A DNA stretch of 64,000 nucleotides from Amia ocellicauda (lineage: Eukaryota; Chordata; Actinopteri; Amiiformes; Amiidae): the NCBI RefSeq assembly GCF_036373705.1, contig NC_089869.1, positions 10,179,676-10,243,675 on the forward strand, in the 5' to 3' direction. Below, piece by piece: positions 1-12,500 of this stretch (its first letter is position 1; every line of letters begins with the position of its first letter). Under the pieces are notes generated by a model. It saw only the letters and a program-made list of their open reading frames with translations. It was not told the DNA's origin and did no database searches. A program made the translations under genes and the position numbers.

Positions 1-571
1 ACCACTGACCAGGACTAAAGAAAACCTAGCTACGAATTAATATAAGGGTCACATAGAGTTAAGGAACATGGTTCGTGTAGGGTTTCAGTTAAACAATTCT
101 TAACAATACTAAACCTTTTTTAGTTTACTTTTCAAGGTCAGAGGTGTGTGTGTGAGTAATACTGCATTTCAGGGCTGAATCCAGATAGATGAATTCACTC
201 TTAATAACAATATATTTATAGACAGAACAGCATTGAATCACAATCAAGTTCTGCCACAGTGAATCGCATGTCATCTACAAGTACCTGTAATTTAAGTCAA
301 TGACACAGGTTTTTCCTTTAGAAAAATATAAGATATCAATACATCTCTTATTAAAGTCTACTTTACTTTCCATACAAGGTAATCTAAGGATCTTGAAGCA
401 TGCACTATACACTACAGTATAAATACTATACACTGCATGTCCACTTTAATTGATTAATTTCAACTGCATATTCCGTTTCACTTCTGCGCTGTTATGTCGA
501 GTCCTACTGATACACAACTTTAATTAAACTAGGACAACACTACAGCAATGAATAATGGGAAGTGCCTTTAC
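1..571 (-). other. ldb1: ldb1 intron 4, partial
   Basis: AT-rich DNA downstream of exon 4 on the minus strand. I see no coding exon or recognisable repeat in it. Confidence 0.6.
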
Positions 572-647
572 CTCTGTCCAGTTCTGTAGCCGCTTATTGA
601 GCTCAAATATCCTGTAGTCTGTCTGGTTCCCGTACGGCGTGTGCCTC
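572..647 (-). CDS. ldb1: ldb1 coding exon 4
   Basis: The exon encodes RHTPYGNQTDYRIFELNK and ends at TGG ACA GAG with a GTAAAG donor. This is the start of the LDB1 dimerisation domain. The next family exon (ECDNLWW...) is not found in positions 1-571, so it lies outside the window. Confidence 0.94.
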
Positions 648-3600
648 CTGTAACGAGACAGAGCAGTTCATACATGATCCTAAAACAGGACACTTCATGG
701 TTCTATAATGATTGTGCATTCTGCAAAAAATCCTGATTGCTTAAAAATATGAAATATGAAAACCTTACACTTGCTACAAAGGCTAAAATGGTATGGGGTT
801 TGATAGAATAATAGGGTTTATATTGCTGAGTTAAATACAGTTTGATTGTATTCATAATGATTTCAATAATAACGCAAACCAGCACAACTGGTGGATTTGC
901 ATATTCTTTAACCTACACTGATTTGATTATAGAAACAAATTACTGAATTTTATTCAATTTGTTTAAAAATAACACATTCAAACATAAAAGCATTTAATTT
1001 TGCAGAGTGTAGAAGCATGTGGGTGTAGTTTAGTGCCTTAGTACCAAAGAGTAAACTGTCTTTCTGTGAAATGCTGATCCATAGTTTTTAGATTTTCAAT
1101 AAAAGCTGCATGGTCCACCACTGGTTAACTCATTCGAATTGAATCAGCAGAACAAAGAATGAGAAAAGGCCTTAAAAGGAGCATCTTGCCTTTATACCTG
1201 TAGGCTTCTAGTGAAAACTGGGTCTGAGTCAATGGCTGCACTGATACCATTGCAGGTGTCAACCCAAACATAAAAAGCATATATTAAGTGAACTGGGCAA
1301 CGTGTTCCTGGCAGAGCGAGTGTGGGGAGGAAGACAGGCCATCTTACCCTATTCCAGGCTCCAGATACGTAGGGGGGTACATAGGAGTCGGACTGCAGAG
1401 AGAAAAATAACGGTCAGGGATGTGGCATAATGAGCAGCTTTGATCTGAGGGCAGGGGGTCTATTACCACCACTCTGAGGGGCCTTGAACTCGCTCTGCAG
1501 TGCCAATACAAACAGCACATATGGTAGCACCCCTTTGCCCCTGTGATACATTTCCTAGTATCTGGGACAGTTTCCCCTTCTGCTTTATCTCAAAAGTACA
1601 CCAAAGACAGCAAAGCAAGGCTTGCAACGCGTTTCCTTCGCTTTTATCTCATCTGAAGGCAACACCACTGCTGATTCATTCATCTCAGAGCTGGTTTCCT
1701 TTTGTTTTATCTCAGCGGCAGAACAACAAACTGCCAAACCACTAGTTTCCTTCAGCGAGACCTGGCCTGGAGGCTCTTGTGCCACAGAGAGCTTTATCCC
1801 AAACATTGGGCTTCATTCCTGAAAAAACTGCACTTCTAGATGGTCTCCTTTGTTTACCATACATTGCGTTGGAGAACTCAAATCTTATTTTATTAATTGG
1901 TTATTAAGTGTGCTTTGTCAGATTAACAGATTTCAACAGCAGGTTTTTCAGATGAACAGCTACATTATTTGTTTGGATTGTAGCGTTAGAATTTAAGTCT
2001 GCTGGATAACTTGATCTATACTTTCTCCTCACACTCCCACTTTGGAGAGCGGTCACCCAGTGTGAATGCACCGACACGGCCATGGAGGCCGAGAGTACCT
2101 ACCCCACGTCTCTGTCCAGCATGGTGCCTGGGTGGAAAGGGGGAAAGGCGCTACCGTTTGGGGGCTCCTTTGGAGAGTACAGCTTGAATGACTTAGAGGA
2201 ACAGCCTGGAGAAAGAGGAAAAATAAGTAGCATTAACATTACTTTCAATGGTTTGGCTTGACCAGAATCACAAGCGAAAAAAACAAACCACACACACACA
2301 CACACAGTCCATTGTCTAGGCTTCTAGTGCCTAGCTGGACAGGTCAGCATTTCTGAACTTTGATAATTGCATTGCTGTAAAAAGCTGCACTTCCAGAGAC
2401 AAGGGCAATTAATAACAATCATTCCAAAATAAACAATTTTACAACTAGCTTTTAATACACATAGCCTAAGAGACAATCTTATCAAAGGAAAGTAGACGAT
2501 CGCCAGAAAACTGTAGGCCTAGATATTAAAAATGCAACATTTCTTCTTGCACAGTTCAGTTTTTCTAAAAGATATCAGCATGGACAAAGCTTTAGAAATG
2601 CAATCTGCATATAACCCCATGTTCTATTTGTCAGTGCTTTGAAGAATTTCTCTTTTACCCAGAACACAGGTGTTACGCTGTGAAAAATACTACAAGACAG
2701 TGCTGAGCCGCATGAGCAGTGGGCAGGGCTATAGGCTGCCCTCATTCCAGTCTGATGCACACCCATGTCAGAGCACATCGCCAGCAGAAAGAAACAAATA
2801 CCCACAGTGGAGAAAGTCGTGTGGTGCCATCTCCAAATTATAAGGATGACCAAAGACTTGGGGGACTGTGCCCTGGTCATTTCAGAGACTACCTGAATGT
2901 GCTGTTCTGGAAAGTAACGAAGGCATCATAAGAACTGACCATGATAGATTTAGATTCATCCTGTAAACACTTCCAACAAAACGCTCACTTTAACTTTCTC
3001 ACTGAATCACACAAACCTCAGTAGGCACGGCTCATTACAATGCAGAGCTGAAATATTATTTCCAGTGCTTTGATTAGCTTCATATTTGAATTCTTTTACA
3101 TACTAATGCCCACAATTATTATTTTTTTCCCCATGAACAAAATTAACATTATGAAGAGGTTTCTCTTCAATTAAGTTATTCAAATCAAACCCCTTCCCCC
3201 AACACTACCACCCAGCCCTTCCATTTACAATGGGAACCAACAAGTGGACTGGGAGAACTGGTGTCCTGTATACACCCATGGCAGACAGATGCTCTTTTCA
3301 ACCACAGAAATCACTTATGTATTTTATTGCCCCCATGAGTACAGATCTCTGCTGCACCGCTCTGAGCACATGGTGTAAGGCTGCTTTGTGGGCGTCACTT
3401 TTGTGCTTTCCAAAGAACCCAGTCAATCCCTGCCCCCGTTCAACCACTCTACAGCACTTATTCATCCGAGTGCCTCAGCCACTGTGCTCGAGCATCAGTC
3501 ACTTTGCAAAAGGGCTGCTGAATCTGAGCTAGCAGGGGAGACTATAGTGTATATCATATACTGGCTATATATTAAGCCTGGAATATTGGAATAAGCCTGA

Positions 3601-6471
3601 TATAAACAAACAGAGGGAGATGCAGGTTATGATGTAGCAAAGCAAAAAGACTACAGAAAATCACTGATCAGTACAAACACCAGCAGACACAAGGTTTACA
3701 TGTGAACATTTATTTTTAAGGGCGCTCAACTGATCTTGTTATTAGCATCCAATACCCAAGCCCTCCTGACCCACAGTGCAAAAATCACATGAACTAGTCA
3801 TAGCCCACAGACCAAAAGCTCGGATGCAGCAGAGACAGGCGCCAACATGCAAATTTCCCAAATGGAAATTGCAGTTGAATAAGAATGTGCTTAGAACCTC
3901 ATTTTCCTATGCAGTGCAAATATACTCCATGCACACAGAATCAGGCACTCAAAATTAAACATGCAAGTAGTTGCATGTGTAATATACACAAACAGGACTC
4001 ACTCAAACTGGCTTGGAAAATAACATGAGATGGAGATCTTTAGGACAGACAGTGAAGCGGTGTATTTCTGTTATTTATATTCCACACCATAGAAATGAAC
4101 TGTCAATGCTTGCTTATTAGTGGAAAGATGAGTTTACAAACAGCAGAAAGCTAATGAGGCTCTCCCATCATGGGCTACACTTCATAAAAGATTCATAACA
4201 GCTTTGTCATTAAATATGCGGTCTACAGACACACCAGTCCATCAAATGGCAGCCTGTGTGAGGAAGCTGCCTCCCTACAGCTTTTGCGATTCACAAACAG
4301 ACACTAATACAGTCGCTGACACGCTTAGCAAATTAGCGCTTTAATATTATACTTTTGCTTCAAGTCATCAGCTCAGTTATGTTACGGAAAGCTGGACTTC
4401 ATGTTAACACATTGCCCCAGCACTTTCCAAAGCAGTTTACATTGATTAACCTCACCCTTTACTTGCAGGTTTAACTTTTTGTGCCTAAAACCACAGCTAG
4501 TGGGATGGATTAAGCAGATTTCATTTCTCAAATTCTTCTTTTGTGCACAGTGTATAATGTATACCAGTAAGTGTCAACTATAAAAATTACCCTAAAGAAG
4601 TGATGTCTATTGATCTGTTGATCCCAATTGCTACAAAACATCTTACAGAATCACAGGGGCTGTAAACAAATTTCCACTGCTTTGTTTCCTTGCTTTAATG
4701 GTGCAGAGGAAAGAAAACCCAACTGTGATGCTGTAAGGAATTGCCTAGCAGCAGGGAAAACAAGAAGTCAGACTTCTGAAGATTGCTAGTGCACCGCAAC
4801 CTGCTCCAGCCCAGGTCTGAACATAGCTTTTTATACACAGCCCATAAACACTCAGGTTTGTGCTTTTACATAACTTATAACAAAGCAGTTATTTTTTTGT
4901 GCCTGCAAATGCAAACACATATTGAAACCAAAGAACTGCTTAGTTCTTGGATCTCATTAGAAGCAGTTACAGAGGTTCACTTTTAACTTTAGGTAAGAGA
5001 ACAGAAGCACAAGCAGAGCATGTTTTGAAAAACTACAAAGGAAGAAACTGACAAAGCATTCCCCTGTACAAATATAAATACTTATAATAAGCAGTTTCAC
5101 AAGACTATGCATGATATTTATTTTGCTTTTCTAACCACCTGGTCCCAATTTATAATTCTAGGAAGCAGATATTGCACTCTATAACCAATGACAGACCAGT
5201 ACAACCATATTAATACAAAAACACCATTCCCAAATCCAAACAAATAGAAAATGGTTATAAACAATACAGTAAGTTACAAATACACCTGTTTATACAGATG
5301 TACTCTACCAACGGTTTTTAATAAGCATTAACACCTATTCACAGGAAACTATATTGGAAGTATCAAGTACTGGAACTATATCCTGGCTAAATCTTTGTTT
5401 CTCTCCCCTAGTGCCACGGTCTCCCTCAATAATAAATAAGGCAGAAACAGTAACACAACGAAAAGCAAAGCCTACACACAAATCAGTGCAAGACTCCCAT
5501 TTCTTAAACTCATTTCCCGTAAATGGCGACAGAGCAATAATTAGTCGACAACAACCACAATGCTTACATCAGATATACATTTAACCATGCAACTACTTAC
5601 AACTGCATGTGCCACTATAATGACAAGAATGCATGCCATTACTAACTAATAATAATGTTACAACACCTATAAACAAGGACTACATCCTGTCAAAGTTTTA
5701 ATTGGATTGAATTGGCGAGCTCGATCTTCCCGCAGACCCATCTCTCTAGGCCATTACCAGATGCTTGGGGCTTTTGTGACGAAAACAAAACATTTCCTTT
5801 ACAATGCACTTTCGCTTTGATGTTAACGCTCGTCTTGTAACGCATTTCTGTGCATTTCTAACACCAAAACAGTGTGTGTGGGGGAAGTAAAAACAGCAAT
5901 AGATGCCTTTCACTTGGCACCGGCGGGTGGAGTTAGGAGAGCCCCGGTTAGGCCCCGCCGAGACCTCTCCTCTCGCCGTGCAGCCAGTAGGGACACGTTT
6001 AGCCCTCGCCGGATTAAATCCACACGCGTTTCCCAATGGCTAACAATCCCGCACACGAAAAGAAATTCAAAAAGACCCACAACAGCCCCGCAATGTGCAA
6101 ACGTACCGTACCTGCAAGAAACTCCTATTTGGAAATGGATGTTTACACAAATCCACAGTGATACCTTGCTGCCCCGTTTCCTTTTCGCGCAGCGGGGTTG
6201 CGTTAGATTAAATGTCCTTCTTTAGAGAGAGAGTGAGAGAGAGAAAGAAAAAAAGAAAAAAAACAAAAACGAAAACATTTAGGAAAATAAAACGGGGGGG
6301 GGAGGGGGCACCGAGAGACGTTGTATCGTCCGTAATGGCAGGGCTCTGTATTAGGCCTGGCACAGTGGAAGAAGCCTGATGAAGACGGAGGTAAGCAGCC
6401 TGAACAGCCCTTTGTTCCTGCACAGACATGAACAATAGCTGTAGGCCCTCCTCTTTCTCTATGGCTTCCCC

Positions 6472-6515
<44 letters not shown>

Positions 6516-9500
6516 CTAACCCCACCGATCTCCCTCCTCTCAGAATGAGGCCCGCCGACCGCCCTTCCCACACCCTCCCTCTGCTGCTCTGCCACTGGAC
6601 CCGCTTTCTGCAAGGCGCTTTTCCCACTCCGCCACTATACAGCGCACACCCCGGGATTGCATAACTAATGTCATATAAACAACACGGGCATTGCAATACT
6701 GTTCGGTGTTGTCCCGGGGCGGTCAAATTTGTATAGATCAGTAAGGTACAGTAAAAGGCTTGCTAAACAATAATATTTAGTGAGACTCCAAATTAGACCA
6801 TTAGATTGCACATGCAGGATGACTCAATAACGGTTTCAAAATAGATTACAGGTCTTAATTTGTCCTGTGCACAAATGATCGCATCCATATTTATGCAAAA
6901 CACACACACGGAAGTTATCCATTTGAATGCATGCGATTGTAGCAACCGTGCAAAGTGGGTCACGATGCATTTATAATCCCCATTAAAGAAGTGCCCATGT
7001 GGACAAGGCAAGGGCTTTTGTTATACCTAGTGAGATGCATAAAGTAGTTTCTCATTACAATCAAACTGACCCTATACTGCTAATGTAAATGCACAACTAT
7101 ACTATGAACAATCATCAAAAAAAGGGGGCATATGAAGTGGCTTCTGCAAATGCGTGTACTTTCTGTATGTCAACATCTGTCAGCGAGTCGTGCAGCCTCC
7201 ATTGCCCGGATAAAAGAGAGGGGCGGCCCTAGTCGGTGCACTACGGTAAGCGCCACCACAGGCTCCTCCCCCGGGGCCCCAGGAGCCGCTTCCCCCAGGA
7301 GAGCGCCGCTGTTCCGATCATGTAGCGCACCCCCTGCGCTGCCAGCCGAGCAATGCTGCGCAGCTCTCAGGGCCGGAGAGCATAAATACACACTACGGGG
7401 TTGGGGGGAGTAGCTACTATTAGTCTGAGAGGCAGATGCATGAATGCAGAGGACTAAATGTCTCGTCAGCAAATACAAGATAGAATTGAAAAAACATAGC
7501 AGCCCTTAAAAAAGCTCTGGCCTAAAAGAGAAATACAACTTATTCAAAACGAGGCTACTTGCATGTTTTAAACTGTATTGCTCTCCAGTGTTATGCGACA
7601 TATTTTACAGGCCAATTAAGTAATACTGCATAAGTTTTCATTTTCTAAAGCGCCTTTTCAGGGAATGGACAGCTGCTCAAGCCTGAGGTAGAATAAATAC
7701 AACTGAAATAAGTAAAAACAAACGGAATGCAATAAGAGTATTTTATAAAGGATGTAAATGAAATATTCAGTTGAAGTTATTTGGTGTAGCATTCTACTCC
7801 TTGCTGCTGTAGAAGTACTCTCTCCACACAGCTATACTTTCAATCTCCACTTCAGCATTTCTTAATTTCCAGAAAATCTTCCACATATGGATCAACTTTA
7901 GATTCCAAAAAAACAACTTAGATCTTTTCCAATTCCCTTTACCTCAGTGCTACTTTTTGAGCTCCTGTGCAAGGGACATGTGCACTTGGGACGGTTGTAG
8001 GGTAAGAACGTTTTCAAGACCTTCTTAATACAGTCCAAAAACTCCTTCCAATCCCAAACCCTTTGTAAGTTAAAAGCAGTACATTTACGATTATGTAAAC
8101 CAGTTGAGTGCAGTACCTCTGAACGATGTTAACAGAGCGGGATTGAGCAAGTTCCTCTATAGATTGTAAGATTAAGAGTGTTTTTTCTTTTTAAAAGATG
8201 CATATTCACAGATTACCACCGCACAGGGCGACTTTTCAAGACCAATTTACTCTCACGTTTTCGAAAGTCTTCAAAAACATTCAAAGGCAAAGTGACCTCG
8301 GCTGAATTCAAAACCGTAATGGAGAACTGGACAAATGGTCAGACCCCTATATAGAATATGTTCTAACCAACAGGAATTACAAAGGCATACTTCCCCACTG
8401 ACCGAGTTGTTCAGAAAGCTGCCGCCACAACAGACACCCTTTAAGTCGGTAAAAGGCAAATAAGATGGCGTTTCAAGATTATAGTGTCCATTCTGTCTTC
8501 CCAAGATTCCTCTCGACTGAGACACTGAAGTCACCAGGAGAGTTGTGTGACAGATTTGGCTGACTTGCCTGCGGTGCAAATCTCTTTATCAAGCTGGTAG
8601 GGACCTCCACTTCCTTTGCTGCGGGGACATGCCTGCCTGCCTGCCTGCTTGAAACACCTAACTGTGGATTAGAGACTGTGCATTTTCTGAAACCTAAATC
8701 TCAGCTGTCACCGCAGCTTCTTATGTGCTGGTGTTTTATTTATGAGGAAGACCCTGGAAGCCCTCTTGGGAAGTGTTTTCTTCTAGGGAGAGACTGTTCT
8801 ATACATCTTTCCCCACACAGGCAACCATGCATTTAAAACACCCCCATATCCCCATACACTCTCATGGAAATCACTTAGGCGAAAACAGAGCTCAATTCAC
8901 TTCCTCCTCGGAATGCAGGCAGTCATCAAGTTGGTCTTATTTAAGCTTTATGGACCACAAAGAAATAGCACTTGTTAACCTAACATAGCGAGATATGACA
9001 TTATGCTCTTTGCTTGGAAAGTGCAGTTTAATGGCTGCACAGTACAAGCTTAAATTATTAATATTTGGGAATGCATTAGTTTAGCAAATTCCTGTGCCTA
9101 TACTGAAATATACAACTGTAAATGTTGCAATGTTAATAGCACTTTCACTACAAAACACCATGTAGCCCAATGTGTTACATAGTACTATACATGCTTAAAA
9201 AGTACACCAGTACTAGATATTGTGTAAGGAACTATTTTCAAGGCCTAGGATGGCATTTGTAAACAAATGCATATGTGAAAACAGAATTAAAATCAAATAT
9301 AAATGAAAGAAAACAAATAGAAAATATAATTTGAAGAAAATAAATGAAATCCAGTAGAAGAGAGTTTATAGCTCCTGGGGAAAAGAGGAATAAGTACAAA
9401 AGTGTGCATATGTTGTATAAGTCTTCTGACACACATCTGAATTTGAAACAAAAACACAAAATCACCTCCCAGCTACTTCGAACAACCTGAATGATCAACA

Positions 9501-12500
9501 CCAGTGTGTTATAAAGATCCATTTCCTACCTGCCATTTCATACTGGTCAGCCATGGTGCAGTGCTAGAGGTGGCAGCCTGGCAGTATGTTGCTCTGTATA
9601 AAATGGGGTGTCCCAAGAGTGGGGAGAGATATCTCCACGCCACAGGCTGCAGAAGAGGGAGGGTGTGGCGGCTGGGGGACACGCTCTACAGATTGAACGC
9701 CCTGGGCTTACTCAACAGGAAGCCACTGAGCAACTCTGCAAGAGCCCCGATAGCAGCCCCTCGCTATGACTCCTACTGGGTGTGGCTCTGCTGTTTTTCC
9801 TCTGATGATGCTACATTTCTGCAGCATGTAGAGAACTTCAGTGTTCTCTCCCAAAACAACGTCCTCTCCAATCATCTCTCTTATCATGGGCAACGTTTTA
9901 ATAATTGATCAATAACTAACACACACTACTAGTCTGTGGGAATTGGCCATTTAGGTGAACCTGTACAAATAGCTAAAATTTGGAGACCAGTGGAGCAGTA
10001 TAAAGCCCCGAAATACAAATATTGCTGGTTCCAATTTAGGCATTGTGGCAGCAATCTGCGAGAAGCGGATGCACACTTTACTCCATGAATTTGGCACCTT
10101 GGCCATGCCATGTACAATCGGCACCCACCAACACTAGAAAGTCAAGGTTTATTCGGTGTTGAGGTAATAGAAGGGGCATATATTATAGCATCCCAAAATA
10201 AATAATAAACTTTTTAGGTCTCATTGTTATTGAACATTATTGTTCTTCAAATGCAGTCATCCAAGGTTTTGACATCTGCCATTATTTGGGAAGTTGTCAA
10301 TTTGAAAGTAAAGATGCATAAAACCATAATCTTTGGTTCCCGTGCATGTTTCCCTGTCAGTGGATAAAGAGTTCAATTAACTAATTAAGCGCTCAAGCTG
10401 GAAAGAAAATCAGAAATGCTCCGACTCTCAAGGAGTGAATGTGAGGAACACGGCAGTACTTCATCATCAAAACAACCACATGCATCGGAGGACAAAATGA
10501 ATTGGAAATAAATAAAATTGTTTGGAAACTGGCACTGCAATGTGAGGGAGTGGCCAAACAGGCTCCTCCCAGCTCCCCACCAACAAGAGCGACTGCACAT
10601 CTTACACCACATCTCAACTGATCTCCCTCAGGTCACGGAGGAGCCATAGAAATGAGTGCTGAGCAGCTATCACAAAAGCCCGACCCCCATCTCCCTCCCT
10701 TCCTCTCTCACTGTCTCTGTGTGCTTTAAGAGGGGAGGAGGGGGAGAGTTGCAGCTCCATGGCAGTTTCAGGGTCACAGATCAGCAAACACAACCACTCT
10801 GCTCTAATAGCAGCTAATTCTGGGCTGGCTGCGTGTCACATGTGAGGCACATGTGATAGGTCATGTTTCACTGAACATTCCCCAATAATTGCCTGGAATA
10901 TATATATATATATATACACACATACATAATAGCATCCCCACCTGCTGGTTTCTAGAATTAACAGGTTTTCTTTTCTTTCATCTCCATGGCAGATTTTGCC
11001 AAGATGCAGCAGCTTGTTGGAAGGTGGATGACTGGGCAAGACACAGTGAAGGTTACATAACACTGAGCCTTAATTAACATGTGCCATCTAGGGCTCTGTG
11101 GTTGTGTCTAAAGCTGTGCACTTATGCACATTTTAATAAAGCTGGACTTGCCGACTGGCATTTTTAGTAATTGTATGGCATTTTAAGGCTCCATCTTTCA
11201 TAACATGGTGCATTTGACCATAGGACTTGGGAAAAAAAAAAAAAATCACAAAATCATGAATGTAGTTCACAGTTTGCTGAAATTGTCAAGTCACAAAATA
11301 CATGTTAACATCTTCCGTGGTGCCATAAGGAGGTATAATGGTTCAGTGGGAATGTAGATTTCTATGTAGATGCTTGTAGGTTTTACTTTTTTCTTCAGTG
11401 CAATGAGCTAATAAGCGCATACATAAAACAGTTAAGTCCGAGGTATGTGCTAAGGGGAGGGGATGGCCTGGGAGAAGTGGCAGTAACACAACAGAAGGGC
11501 TAATAATGCATAACTACACTGCAGCATAAGGAATCCCTTCATATACAGGTGTGAGACTCCCACCACCACCCTTTACTGCTTCTCAGCTCTACCACCAGGT
11601 CGCTATACACTCACCTAAAGGATTATTAGGAACACCATACTAATACTGTGTTTGACCCCCTTTCGCCTTCAGAACTGCCTTAATTCTACATGGCATTGAT
11701 TCAACAAGGTGCTGAAAGCATTCTTTAGAAATGTTGGCCCATATTGATAGGAGAGCATCTTGCAGTTGGAGATTTGTGGGATGCACATCCAGGGCACGAA
11801 GCTCCCGTTCCACCACATCCCAAAGATGCTCTATTGGGTTGAGATCTGGTGACTGTGGGGGCCAGTTTAGTACAGTGAACTCATTGTCATGTTCAAGAAA
11901 CCAATTTGAAATGATTCCACCTTTGTGACATGGTGCATTATCCTGCTGGAAGTAGCCATCAGAGGATGGGTACATGGTGGTCATAAAGGGATGGACATGG
12001 TCAGAAACAATGCTCAGGTAGGCCGTGGCATTTAAACGATGCCCAATTGGCACTAAGGGGCCTAAAGTGTGCCAAGAAAACATCCCCCACACCATTACAC
12101 CACCACCACCAGCCTGCACAGTGGTAACAAGGCATGATGGATCCATGTTCTCATTCTGTTTACGCCAAATTCTGACTCTACCATCTGAATGTCTCAACAG
12201 ACATCGAGACTCATCAGACCAGGCAACATTTTTCCAGTCTTCAACTGTCCAATTTTGGTGAGCTTGTGCAAATTGTAGCCTCTTTTTCCTATTTGTAGTG
12301 GAGATGAGTGGTACCCGGTGGGGTCTTCTGCTGTTGTAGCCCATCCGCCTCAAGGTTGTACGTGTTGTGGCTTCACAAATGCTTTGCTGCATACCTCGGT
12401 TGTAACGAGTGGTTATTTCAGTCAAAGTTGCTCTTCTATCAGCTTCAATCAGTCGGCCCATTCTCCTCTGACCTCTAGCATCAACAAGGCATTTTCGCCC

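Larger units (their letters stand above)
2206..11607 (-). other. ldb1: ldb1 intron 1, distal part
   Basis: No coding exon with a family match is visible here. Blocks rich in CpG lie near 5920-6040, 6540-6650 and 7180-7390. They could hold an alternative first exon for the short isoform that begins at MLDRDVG, but I cannot identify a transcription start. A CT repeat lies at 6475-6510, a TA repeat at 10899-10916 and a short CTGC repeat near 8632-8648. The remainder is AT-rich without recognisable structure. Confidence 0.5.

Noticed and set aside
6203..6613. 136-codon minus-strand frame
   Set aside because: Largely a translation of the CT/GA microsatellite (Arg-Glu repeats).
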